Of a stretch of DNA of 28,739 nucleotides, positions 15,902 through 24,180 are shown piece after piece. The notes under the pieces were generated by a model that saw only the letters and a list, made by a program, of their open reading frames with translations, was not told the DNA's origin and made no database searches. The stretch comes from HGM05232 sp964646495 (GTDB taxonomy: Bacteria; Bacteroidota; Bacteroidia; Bacteroidales; Muribaculaceae). A program made the position numbers and the translations under genes. The stretch is from the NCBI GenBank assembly GCA_964646495.1, contig CAZYEO010000009.1:1-28739 (forward strand), given 5' to 3'. The stretch's first letter is position 1; each line of letters begins with the position of its first letter.

Positions 15902-18577
15902 TTATTTCTTAATTATTCGTATAAAGTCGATAAGTGCAGTATTTACATCTCCATTCATGTTAATATTTTGTGGAGTTATATATTTTATTTGAATGGTATT
16001 GTTCCCTTTCTTCAGAGAAGTTTTTAATCTATTGCTAAATCCGGTATTTAACCATTCTCCTAAACCGCGTTGTGGCATTACTATAGCTCCCACCTCTTGG
16101 TTATTGACTATAAGTGTACGTATTGCACATTTATTTTCAGTATTAATAGGACCACTGCCGTTGGCATATCTTATATCAATAAAATATTCAGCATCTACAT
16201 CATTGTTTATGTTGAGCGTAATATCGGTGTTTTTTGTTGTGGTAGTTTCTACATATAGTTTGCTTTTGCTTTGTACTACCAACTGTGTGCCTCCGGGTGC
16301 AAATCCTTCGCATTCAATTATTCTCATACTTCCGATTGGAATATATTCATGTGGTTGCGACATATAGCCTGCATAGGGTATGCGCTGAGCAATAAAGGAG
16401 ATAAGAGAGAATGATGGTTGCAACGGCACTAAATAGGATGCTGTGCGATATGTTGCGATATGCTTGGCATTAGCATATAACTCGTAATCGGCTTTTGGAT
16501 CAAAATTTTGAACTGTACTCACATCGTTCTTCCAAGTAACGCTCGGAGTTAAAGGCATATATCCTACATCCGACATCTTTATCTTGGAATTTTCATCCAT
16601 GTGTATGTCATCCATTTTGATTTCAATTAAATGTTTTCCGGAGAGTGTAGCATCAAAGAAATGGTTTTCTACCACTTTGCCATCAATCTTCATCTCTTTG
16701 ATATTTTCGCCGGTTCCTTCTATTGCTATATCGAGAATAGAATTGCGATATTTAAATCCGGTTATCTTTTTCCCTTTTTTTATGAATTTTGGTACAAATG
16801 GATTGAATTTAATCCCTTTAGGAGTAAATTCCATTCCGGCATACATCCTGAATATCATGGCTATGTTTCCTGCAGAGCTCCATAGCATTTTATCGGAATT
16901 AACTGCTGTGCCACGAAAATCTCCATTGGATGCCACAAACAACTCTTTATGAGTACCGAAAAGTGCTGCTGCTCGATATATTGCTCCCAAACCATGACTC
17001 ACAGCAAGTTCATTTTTAACTTTAGCGGCTGCAAGGTTCCAGAAAGATTGCACGAAAGGCCACACTGCATTATTGTGATATGGCTTAATGTTTTGGAGTT
17101 GTGGAAAAATAGATGTTGTGCCAAATGAGGTTACCGGAGTATTCTCGATAATACTCTTTGCCTGCCAATTTTCTGCGACATCCCAGATGACACTGATGGC
17201 TTGTCCCAGATTATCAACAGCCGGAGATTTCAACGGATACACTCCTCCATATAAGTATTCGCTATAATACCCTTCGTCTGGAAGCCATAAGTGTGTTGAG
17301 ATGGCATCAATAAGTTGTTTTGAATCTTGTGAATAACTATTTTGAATACCCAATTCTGCACCCATTTGTGCTAATATATTATAAGCCCGAGCAAATATTA
17401 CATTAGTTCCTAATGCCATTGATTCGTATATATCCTTTGGTTGCATCCAACGTGGATAGCTCTGTTCACGCCAATCAAGATAACTTTGTTCGCCATGCAT
17501 TAACTTAAATTCCTTATCATACACTACCTTTTTGTCATCTTCAATGGTTTTGCTTATAATGTTGTAGGCATATTTGAGCCATTCTTTATCGCCGGTGGTA
17601 AGATATATTTCCCATGCAGCTATACTCCATACGATTCTATCACTTGATACAGGCCAAGAACCTCCGGTGCCTGTATCTTGAATAATACGTTCATTTTTCA
17701 CCTTAGCCATGAGGCTATTTTTAGATCGTTGTGGATCGAGATAGCTTAAAGCGAGATAAATGGAATATGATACATCGCGAGTCCACACACCATCCCATCC
17801 TGCGCCTGCACGAAATGTGTTATCGGGGCGAATATTGGAGGTGATATTGTCGATTGCCATATTGTAGAGAGCATCCACGAGAACCTCGTTGGATGAATAC
17901 TGAGGGTAATTGGGATTTGGCGCGCTTATTTTCCATGTTTGTGGATCAAGCGGAGCTTCGGTGGTGGGATTGAGTGTAATAGTCAAGGCATATATACCCG
18001 GTTGATCGGTTGGCTTTAACTTGCGATCATCTTTACCATATAAATTCTCAAAATCCCAAGAGAGTGGTGCGGCATCTCCAGCTATCCACACCCCTTTGAA
18101 ATCTTCTTTGAAAATAGTATCATTTGTGGCAGTAATGTAGTATCCCAATTTGTTGAAACTTTTCAACATGGGGTTCATGTCTAATCTTACTGTCCATTTA
18201 TAATCCTTTTTTAATGGTTTTGCCAATAATTCCGGTTTTTGCTGTGGTACTCCTATTGAATATATTGTAGTGTCATCGGTAACTACGGCAAAGTGTGACT
18301 TTCCTGCATTAATTTCATTGTCTCTCGAATTGAATGAAAAACGGAATTCTACTATCGATGAAAATTCCTGATCGGCAGGACTCTTGTAATTTGTGGTTAT
18401 TTCCGTTGGAGATACAGCCATGGCTGTAAAATCGCCTTGTATCACACGATCCTGAAGTACTGAATAATCAGAGTTAGAATAAATTTTATCGGCAGTCACA
18501 CTCGATTCGGAGTTACAACCTGTTAATGCCGATACTGCAATTGACAAAATAAATATGGGAGTATATAAATATCTCAT
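15902..18577 (-). CDS. Lipoprotein six-hairpin glycosidase, glycogen-debranching-like
   Basis: An 891-residue surface or periplasmic lipoprotein: a hydrophobic leader ends in lipobox LTGC with Cys21. A beta-rich N-terminal region (to about 225) contains GVWIAGDAAPLSWDF (162-176), similar to the starch-binding SusE/SusF-type fold. Residues of about 230-640 look like an (alpha/alpha)6 barrel of the glycogen-debranching/GH63-like clan, with WDGVWTRD (261-268), DWRE (368-371) and a late NNAVWPFVQSFW stretch. The C-terminus (about 780-891) resembles a CBM6/CBM35-type beta-sandwich, including DIRYANGSG. Acidic residues in those motifs are candidate catalysts, but I cannot assign a CAZy family. GH13 lies 25 bp downstream, supporting an alpha-glucan substrate. 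Confidence 0.72.
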   Translation of the reverse strand: MRYLYTPIFILSIAVSALTGCNSESSVTADKIYSNSDYSVLQDRVIQGDFTAMAVSPTEITTNYKSPADQEFSSIVEFRFSFNSRDNEINAGKSHFAVVTDDTTIYSIGVPQQKPELLAKPLKKDYKWTVRLDMNPMLKSFNKLGYYITATNDTIFKEDFKGVWIAGDAAPLSWDFENLYGKDDRKLKPTDQPGIYALTITLNPTTEAPLDPQTWKISAPNPNYPQYSSNEVLVDALYNMAIDNITSNIRPDNTFRAGAGWDGVWTRDVSYSIYLALSYLDPQRSKNSLMAKVKNERIIQDTGTGGSWPVSSDRIVWSIAAWEIYLTTGDKEWLKYAYNIISKTIEDDKKVVYDKEFKLMHGEQSYLDWREQSYPRWMQPKDIYESMALGTNVIFARAYNILAQMGAELGIQNSYSQDSKQLIDAISTHLWLPDEGYYSEYLYGGVYPLKSPAVDNLGQAISVIWDVAENWQAKSIIENTPVTSFGTTSIFPQLQNIKPYHNNAVWPFVQSFWNLAAAKVKNELAVSHGLGAIYRAAALFGTHKELFVASNGDFRGTAVNSDKMLWSSAGNIAMIFRMYAGMEFTPKGIKFNPFVPKFIKKGKKITGFKYRNSILDIAIEGTGENIKEMKIDGKVVENHFFDATLSGKHLIEIKMDDIHMDENSKIKMSDVGYMPLTPSVTWKNDVSTVQNFDPKADYELYANAKHIATYRTASYLVPLQPSFSLISFIAQRIPYAGYMSQPHEYIPIGSMRIIECEGFAPGGTQLVVQSKSKLYVETTTTKNTDITLNINNDVDAEYFIDIRYANGSGPINTENKCAIRTLIVNNQEVGAIVMPQRGLGEWLNTGFSNRLKTSLKKGNNTIQIKYITPQNINMNGDVNTALIDFIRIIKK

Positions 18578-18629
18578 AGGGTTAATGGTAGTTATAAGGT
18601 TGAGGTTTGAAACCTATTATTTATAATAA

Positions 18630-18637
18630 CAAATTTA
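18630..18637 (-). promoter_or_regulatory. Candidate -7 box for the glycosidase pair
   Basis: The minus strand reads TAAATTTG about 52 bases before the lipoprotein start. Its -33 region would fall inside the inverted repeat at 18653-18667, so the site could be regulated by a protein binding there. Confidence 0.4.
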
Positions 18638-18642
18638 AGGGG

Positions 18643-18680
18643 GAAGGAGTTTACTGATGTTATCAGTCAAATACTCCTTC
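18643..18680. repeat. Nested inverted repeat over the PBP1A stop codon
   Basis: An inner perfect repeat, ACTGAT-GTT-ATCAGT (18653-18667), is nested within an outer 8-bp repeat, GAAGGAGT (18643-18650) with ACTCCTTC (18673-18680). It spans the last codons and TGA of the PBP gene. On the minus strand no U-run follows, so it is a poor intrinsic terminator. It may instead be an operator for the glycosidase promoter immediately downstream. Confidence 0.45.
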
Positions 18681-21035
18681 TATTGATTCTTCTGCTTGGG
18701 TATTGGTGCCGGAATCGTAAAATTCTTTATAACATGGGTTAAAGTTAGCAGGAAATTCAAATTTTGCATCTTGCGAATATGGGAGGGTTGGATCACCGTA
18801 AACCCTCTTCATATATTCCCCATATATAGGTAGTGCCATGGTGGCTCCTTGACCCATCGCCATGCCGTTGAAATGGATATATCTTTCTTCTCCACCTACC
18901 CACACTCCCGACACGAGTTGAGGGGTAAAGCCCATAAACCAACCATCGGAATTGGAGTTGGTAGTACCTGTTTTCCCTCCCATTTGTGCTGTGATGTTAT
19001 ATGGAGCACGGCGAAGTCTATTGCCGGTACCGCTATCAACCACATTTAGAAGTATGGATACTATCTTATAGTATGCTTCTTCACTGATTACTTCGGTGTG
19101 TTGTGGCGTAAATTCGCTTATTACATTTCCTTTATTGTCGCAAATACGAGTCACGAAGATAGGTTCGGCGCGCATCCCTTTATTTGAAAATGCTGTGTAT
19201 GCTCCTACCATTTCGCGTACTGATACATCGCATGGCCCTAATGCTAATGCAATAACCGGATCAAGTTTATTTGTAATTCCGAAATTGTGCATTGTACGCA
19301 CAAGAGTCGCAGGGGATAGACTTTCCATTAAACGAGCCGAAATCCAGTTGTTAGAATTTGTGAGTGCCCATCTTAAATCCACCATTTCTCCGATACGGCT
19401 ACTACCTGCATTACGTGGCGACCACGCTCTGCCATTCTCGTCGAGGATTGTCGGTTGTGCATTCAGGAATTGATCGCAAGGGGTATATCCCTCTTCCATT
19501 GCATAAGTGTAAAGAAATGGTTTGATTGTAGAACCAATCTGCCTACGTCCTGTCGATACCATGTCGTATTGGAAAAAACTGAAATTAGGACCACCAACAT
19601 AGGCTTTGACGAAACCTGTGATAGGATCCATTGACATAAAACCTGTGCGAAGAAAATGCTTGTTGTACATTATCGAATCGAGCGGGGATAATGTGGTATC
19701 TATAACACCATCGTACGAAAATATACGCATATCGATAGGTGTGCGGAATATTTTATCAATTTCGCTTTCGCTCAATCCTCCCTTTTTCATTATACGGTAG
19801 CGATCGCTTTGCTTTATAGCTTTATTGATTAATTCTTTAAGTTGAGCTTCGGTCAATTCGGTGCGGTTAGATGTATATGGAGCACCTTTAACCCCTCTTT
19901 TTTCGCGGAAAAACTGTGGTTGCAAATTTTTACTTAAATGAGTTTTTACTGCCTCTTCGGCATATCGTTGCATCCGAGAATCGATAGTGGTATAAATTTT
20001 CAATCCATCGGTGTAAATATTGTATGCACTACCGTCTGGCTTACGATTTTTGTCAGCCCATCCGTATAGGGGGTTAGTTTCCCATGCAATTGAATCATCA
20101 ACATATCTTTGATGATCCCAACTGGGATAATTGCTTAAATCAGGCTTTTTAGCTTGGAGCATCAGTCTTAACTCTTCACGGAAGTAGGGCGCCAAGCCCT
20201 CTTTGTGGTCTACTTTGTGAAAGTAAAGAGTAAGCGGTTCTTTCTTTAGTGATTCTAATTGTGCATCGGTTATCATGTCTGCTTTATTCATTTGTTCGAG
20301 CACTACATTACGACGTTCGCGAGTACGCTCGTTATGACGTAGGGGGTTGTAGTAGGATGGGTTCTTTACCATTCCCACAAGTGTAGCAGATTCTAATAAT
20401 GATAAGTCCTTAGGGTCTTTTCCGAAATATACGTAAGCAGCCGATTTGATTCCTACTGCATTGTTAAGGAAATCAAATTGGTTCAGGTACATTTTTATAA
20501 TCTCATCCTTGGTGTAATATCTTTCCAACTTAACAGCGATCGCCCATTCTATTGGTTTTTGAAGGAGTCGTTCAATTATGTTTTCGGATGCCGGAGAGTA
20601 TAATTGCTTTGCAAGTTGCTGTGTGATTGTACTACCTCCACCAGCATTTTTCTGCCGTAGTAATCCACGTTTTATCACAGCGCGAGAAAGAGCTCGAAGA
20701 TCGATACCGGAATGATCTTCAAATCTGACATCTTCGGTTGCTATTAAGGCATCAATCATGTGTTGTGATATATCATCGAAATCAACATATACGCGATTAC
20801 CTTTACTCTGATAAAAACGACCGAATTCTTCACCGTCAGAAGATATTAGCACAGAAGCGAATTTATCGGTTGGGTTTTTTAATTCTTCAATCGGAGGCAT
20901 ATATCCGATGATTCCATTATATATTAACAGGAATAATAGTGCAGTTGAGGCGGCAATTAGTCCAAATATGCCCCACATCAGTTTAATTATATGCTTTGTA
21001 GATTTTTTTTTATTTTTATCTGTAGATAATGCCAT
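18663..21035 (-). CDS. Class A penicillin-binding protein (PBP1A-like glycosyltransferase/transpeptidase)
   Basis: A bifunctional peptidoglycan synthase anchored by one membrane segment (about residues 18-40) with its catalytic domains in the periplasm. The GT51 domain shows ATEDVRFEDHSGID with catalytic Glu101, and GGGSTITQQLAKQL (132-145). The transpeptidase domain has the acyl-serine motif Ser502-TIK, SNN at 561-563 and KTG at 688-690. A region of about 340-470 links the two domains. Length (790) and the absence of an outer-membrane activator-binding insertion fit a PBP1A/PonA type. All catalytic motifs are intact, so it should bind beta-lactams. The two glycosidase genes follow on the same strand after 85 bp, with a probable promoter of their own. 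Confidence 0.95.
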   Translation of the reverse strand: MALSTDKNKKKSTKHIIKLMWGIFGLIAASTALLFLLIYNGIIGYMPPIEELKNPTDKFASVLISSDGEEFGRFYQSKGNRVYVDFDDISQHMIDALIATEDVRFEDHSGIDLRALSRAVIKRGLLRQKNAGGGSTITQQLAKQLYSPASENIIERLLQKPIEWAIAVKLERYYTKDEIIKMYLNQFDFLNNAVGIKSAAYVYFGKDPKDLSLLESATLVGMVKNPSYYNPLRHNERTRERRNVVLEQMNKADMITDAQLESLKKEPLTLYFHKVDHKEGLAPYFREELRLMLQAKKPDLSNYPSWDHQRYVDDSIAWETNPLYGWADKNRKPDGSAYNIYTDGLKIYTTIDSRMQRYAEEAVKTHLSKNLQPQFFREKRGVKGAPYTSNRTELTEAQLKELINKAIKQSDRYRIMKKGGLSESEIDKIFRTPIDMRIFSYDGVIDTTLSPLDSIMYNKHFLRTGFMSMDPITGFVKAYVGGPNFSFFQYDMVSTGRRQIGSTIKPFLYTYAMEEGYTPCDQFLNAQPTILDENGRAWSPRNAGSSRIGEMVDLRWALTNSNNWISARLMESLSPATLVRTMHNFGITNKLDPVIALALGPCDVSVREMVGAYTAFSNKGMRAEPIFVTRICDNKGNVISEFTPQHTEVISEEAYYKIVSILLNVVDSGTGNRLRRAPYNITAQMGGKTGTTNSNSDGWFMGFTPQLVSGVWVGGEERYIHFNGMAMGQGATMALPIYGEYMKRVYGDPTLPYSQDAKFEFPANFNPCYKEFYDSGTNTQAEESIEGVFD

Positions 21036-21092
21036 AGGATTTATCTTAATTATACATGATTTTCAAGTTCTTGCAAACTACTCTATTAACTT

Positions 21093-21101
21093 GCAAATTT
21101 A
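21093..21101 (-). promoter_or_regulatory. Candidate -7 box for the PBP1A-like gene
   Basis: The minus strand reads TAAATTTGC, a perfect match to TAnnTTTGC, about 58 bases before the start codon. No convincing -33 TTTG is seen. The 316-bp gap 21036-21351 otherwise holds only the GH5 terminator at 21172-21212; nothing else coding or repeated is apparent. Confidence 0.45.
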
Positions 21102-21171
21102 ATAAAAGATTCGATGTGTGGCGTGCTTTGAATGCTATTTTTTTCGATACAAATAATATAAAAACAACAAA

Positions 21172-21212
21172 AAACCGATACTTATTACGTTATTCTGCTT
21201 TAGTATCGGTTT
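21172..21212 (-). terminator. Terminator downstream of the GH5 gene
   Basis: An 11-bp perfect stem, AAACCGATACT (21172-21182) with 21202-21212, has a 19-base loop. On the minus strand it is followed by TTTTGTTGTTTTT. It lies about 140 bases after the GH5 stop, so the transcript has a long 3' tail. Confidence 0.7.
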
Positions 21213-21351
21213 ATTTGGTTAATAAGATGCGTTTTTAATAAATTACTATAGTGATATGGATTCACCTATCATAAAATAAACTTTTGATGGAGATTTTAAA
21301 TTGAACCAATCGGTATTGTGTCAGTGTATGAGGAATGAAATAGTGTAGTAG

Positions 21352-22338
21352 TTATTTTAATAATTCCGATTTTATTATTTTACCCCAAGTACTTAGATTG
21401 CTATCATTCCATGATCCAGCCGAGGAAGCAGATGGCAGAAGCATAGAGCATGTTTCGTTTTGGTCGGAAATCGACCAAGCAATCCAACTCACATTGTTTT
21501 TATCCATCCACTCGCGCCATAGATTCCATTCCTTCATGTTTATTTTGCCTTTCCCTTTATGATTCATCGCTGCACATTCCGATACAAAAATAGGGATCCC
21601 TTTTAATCGAGCGTAATCGGCGCGATCTCTGAGCGATTTGCGGTGCGTATCGGCATAAAAATGCACGGTGTACATTAGATTTGTGTATCCGGTAATTGGA
21701 TTATCTGCTACCACATGAATGTCTTGATCCCAATGTGGATTGCCTACTATTATTATGGCATTTGGCTCAATATTGCGAATTACTTTTATGATTTGTTCTG
21801 AGTATTTTTTTACATCTTCCCATGAATCTTCTTCCGGCTCGTTGAATATTTCATAGATCACGTTTGGTATTCCTTTGTATTTTGTGGCAATCTTAGTGAA
21901 AAAATCGGATGCTTCATCGGTGTGTATTTTATGTGAATGCCAATCCACAAGTACATATATACCTTGTTCTATGGCAGCATCAATAATCTTCGATGCAAAC
22001 TCAACTGCTCTGTTTGGATTCTGTATTGCTGCATTGTAGGGATCAACTCCAATTGCTGCTCTCAGTATCGATGCCCCCCATTCATTGGCAAGTGTGGAGA
22101 CTGTTGAATCGTTATAAAACCTTGGCCACCAGTTGTGCCATCCATAGCTTACGCCTTTGAGTGTTGTTGTATTGCCATGGCTATTTACGAGATTGACGCC
22201 TTTTACGGCAAGAGAGCCATTTATTGCTACCGGTGACCCAGGAGGAGGGGTAACGGCAAAAATTGAAATAGGGATTATAATACTAATAAAAAGAATGTTG
22301 AGTACTAATTTTTTTCCATATTTTACACTGGTTTCCAT
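21352..22338 (-). CDS. Secreted GH5 endoglucanase-type glycoside hydrolase
   Basis: An exported (beta/alpha)8 hydrolase of clan GH-A, closest by eye to the GH5_2 cellulases. Counted from an upstream ATG at 22386 the protein has 344 residues. I prefer the ATG at 22338 (residue 17) because it places a clean signal peptide (KKLVLNILFISIIIPISIFA) at the N-terminus, and because a -7 box overlaps the upstream ATG. In 344-residue numbering, the acid/base is Glu183 in IFNEP and the nucleophile Glu270 in IFVSEC. Trp and His residues in YGWHNWW and VDWHSH line the cleft. Substrate is probably a beta-1,4-glucan, but mannan or mixed-linkage glucan are possible. There is no carbohydrate-binding module and no SusC/D partner nearby. 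Confidence 0.85.
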   Translation of the reverse strand: METSVKYGKKLVLNILFISIIIPISIFAVTPPPGSPVAINGSLAVKGVNLVNSHGNTTTLKGVSYGWHNWWPRFYNDSTVSTLANEWGASILRAAIGVDPYNAAIQNPNRAVEFASKIIDAAIEQGIYVLVDWHSHKIHTDEASDFFTKIATKYKGIPNVIYEIFNEPEEDSWEDVKKYSEQIIKVIRNIEPNAIIIVGNPHWDQDIHVVADNPITGYTNLMYTVHFYADTHRKSLRDRADYARLKGIPIFVSECAAMNHKGKGKINMKEWNLWREWMDKNNVSWIAWSISDQNETCSMLLPSASSAGSWNDSNLSTWGKIIKSELLK

Positions 22339-22387
22339 TTTTGTGATTTTAATTTTGATGATGACTGAATTTGAACTTATATTCATT

Positions 22388-22396
22388 GCAAATTTA
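22388..22396 (-). promoter_or_regulatory. Candidate -7 box for the GH5 gene
   Basis: The minus strand reads TAAATTTGC, a perfect -7 match, ending two bases before the upstream ATG (22386). Transcription would start at or after that codon, so it supports translation from the ATG at 22338. The -33 element is weak. Confidence 0.45.
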
Positions 22397-22425
22397 AAAA
22401 ATCAATTTTGATTTCCTATAAAAAG

Positions 22426-22453
22426 AATGCGAAACATTTTATTGTCTCGCATT
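22426..22453 (-). terminator. Terminator after the M23 peptidase gene
   Basis: AATGCGA (22426-22432) pairs with TCGCATT (22447-22453), with a few further inner pairs. On the minus strand CTTTTTATAG follows. It lies 43 bp beyond the M23 stop codon. Confidence 0.65.
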
Positions 22454-22495
22454 GCTATTTCTGTGGTAATAAGTGTTTTTGAAGGTAGCTTTATA

Positions 22496-23455
22496 TTATC
22501 TTACTCGAAGTACTTTACCTGGTTTTAACTTTGAGCTCTTTGATATTCCGTTTAGTTTGCATAAAGCCCCTACAGAGACTCCGTGTCGAGCGGCTATCTT
22601 GCCTAAGTTGTCGCCTGAACGTATCTTGTATGTTGCTTTATCGCTTGATGATTTGTAGCTGTTTTTTCTTGATTTTGATGCCGAATATTTAGCTTTTGCC
22701 GCCGATGGAGAATAGTCTCTCGATTGTTCGTATGTACGTTTGTTGAACGTGAAATAATCGGTATGTGTCGTGCTGTTGTTGAAGTCAAAAATTGCAGCAG
22801 GGTTAATTGCATATCCCATGAAACGTGTTTCAAAGTGTAGGTGTGAGCCGGTGCTACGTCCTGTGTTTCCTCCAAGAGCAATGGGATCGCCTGCCCTGAC
22901 ATATTGATTGGGCTTTACGAGGAAGCGTGAAAGGTGTCCATATACAGTTTCCAATCCGTTTTCGTGGCGTACAATTACATAATATCCATAACCACGTCCT
23001 TCGTATTTGGTGAGGCGTATTTTGCCATCAAATGCAGCTCTAATTGTATCTCCGATTTGCACTTTAAGGTCAATACCTTTGTGCATACGACGGAAACGGG
23101 GGCGATAGCCATAAGGAGATGTTACATATCCTTCGCAAGGCATAGAAAATTCGCTTACATCAATTCTTTTTGAATTAGGTACAATCGCATCTTTATATGA
23201 ATTTACTTTGTCGCTTTCCCATCCCTCTTCATAAATATCGAGTTCGGGTTCGCTCTCCTCTTTGAGGAGTATATCCATATACTCTTTTGTTTCGTTGAGC
23301 TTTATTTGTTGTTGGATGTTTTGTTGTGATGCGAGAAGATCATCATGTACATTTCCATGTCTGCTTACTGATTGTAGATTTTGCGCTGAAATGCTCAAAG
23401 ATGAGAGCGAAAGCGCGGTAATCCCCAGTATGCTTGTTAGTTTGAATAGTTTCAT
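22496..23455 (-). CDS. Exported M23 peptidase with C-terminal LysM domain
   Basis: A probable periplasmic peptidoglycan hydrolase or hydrolase activator (LytM/NlpD-like). The signal peptide is residues 1-24 (cleavage near ISA-Q). A Gln/Glu-rich, possibly coiled region follows (about 40-80), then the M23 domain. Its zinc ligands are intact: His125 and Asp129 in HKGID, and His207 in SHLHFE (205 and 207 both His), with His174 in YGHLS. A Ser/Lys-rich linker leads to a single LysM domain at about 275-319 (IRSGDNLGKIAARHGVS). Because the metal site is complete, the protein is likely enzymatically active rather than a degenerate activator. It lies 24 bp after ndk and is probably co-transcribed with it. 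Confidence 0.92.
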   Translation of the reverse strand: MKLFKLTSILGITALSLSSLSISAQNLQSVSRHGNVHDDLLASQQNIQQQIKLNETKEYMDILLKEESEPELDIYEEGWESDKVNSYKDAIVPNSKRIDVSEFSMPCEGYVTSPYGYRPRFRRMHKGIDLKVQIGDTIRAAFDGKIRLTKYEGRGYGYYVIVRHENGLETVYGHLSRFLVKPNQYVRAGDPIALGGNTGRSTGSHLHFETRFMGYAINPAAIFDFNNSTTHTDYFTFNKRTYEQSRDYSPSAAKAKYSASKSRKNSYKSSSDKATYKIRSGDNLGKIAARHGVSVGALCKLNGISKSSKLKPGKVLRVR

Positions 23456-23479
23456 TTTCCGTTTCGTTCCTTTAGTTAA

Positions 23480-23941
23480 TTACACTTCGTCGGAAGCGTA
23501 TAAATAATTAATTGAAGCGGGAAGATAGTCCAATATTTCGTCATCAGAAAAGAAGCGATTTATTTCAATCTCAGCGTTTTCGATAGAATCTGATGCATGT
23601 ACTATGTTTTCCTGACCGCTCATGCTGTAATCTCCGCGGATTGTGCCGGGATCAGCATTTCTTGAATTGGTGGCTCCGGTCATGGAGCGAACCACTTGTA
23701 CGGCATCTTTCCCTTTTAAGCAAATCACTATAACGGGAAGAGCCTCCATTGATTTTAGTATTAAGGGAAAAAATGGTTTATTGACTAAGTGTGAGTAGTG
23801 TTCTTCTAAAAGTGATGTTGTAAGTTTCATCATTTTTATTCCAGCAATTATAAGCCCTTTGCGCTCAAACCGAGAGAGGACTTCACCTGCAAGTTCCCTT
23901 GCAATTGCCGATGGCTTTAAAATCACTAAGGTTTTCTCCAC
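23480..23941 (-). CDS. ndk: Nucleoside diphosphate kinase
   Basis: Transfers the gamma-phosphate of ATP to NDPs through a phosphohistidine, balancing nucleoside triphosphate pools in the cytosol. The active-site histidine is His115 in NIVHASDS. Further hallmarks are TLVILKPSA at the N-terminus, the NKPFFP segment, and GATNSRNADPGTIRGDY (89-105). At 153 residues it is of normal size. The start codon is GTG (23939-23941), which places the conserved TLVILKP four residues in, as in relatives. It is followed by the M23 peptidase gene after 24 bp. Confidence 0.97.
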   Translation of the reverse strand: MEKTLVILKPSAIARELAGEVLSRFERKGLIIAGIKMMKLTTSLLEEHYSHLVNKPFFPLILKSMEALPVIVICLKGKDAVQVVRSMTGATNSRNADPGTIRGDYSMSGQENIVHASDSIENAEIEINRFFSDDEILDYLPASINYLYASDEV

Positions 23942-23979
23942 GTCGTTAAACTTTTTTTGTTAATACAAATTGGATAATT

Positions 23980-23987
23980 CAAATTTA
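23980..23987 (-). promoter_or_regulatory. Candidate -7 box for ndk-M23
   Basis: The minus strand reads TAAATTTG about 38 bases before the ndk GTG. The -33 region is only T-rich. The 239-bp gap to recG also holds a 10-bp palindrome, GGTTTAAACC (24049-24058), of unknown meaning; I see no clear recG terminator. Confidence 0.4.
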
Positions 23988-24180
23988 GGAAGAATTTCTT
24001 GAATATAAAAAATATTGAGTGCTAAATTTCTAAAACGAACCTGCAAACGGTTTAAACCCTGACGCAATATCCTGATAATCAGATATGTTTTTAAAATGTG
24101 TTTAAGAGCATAAAATTATTAAATATTATTCAAAGCCCAAAATATGCACATCCCAAATGTTAATCGGATATAATTTTAGA

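Noticed and set aside
24049..24120. Possible recG terminator or operator around GGTTTAAACC and ATATCCTGATAATCAGATAT
   Set aside because: The palindromes are short, the second needs a bulge and a very small loop, and neither is followed by a U-run on the minus strand.
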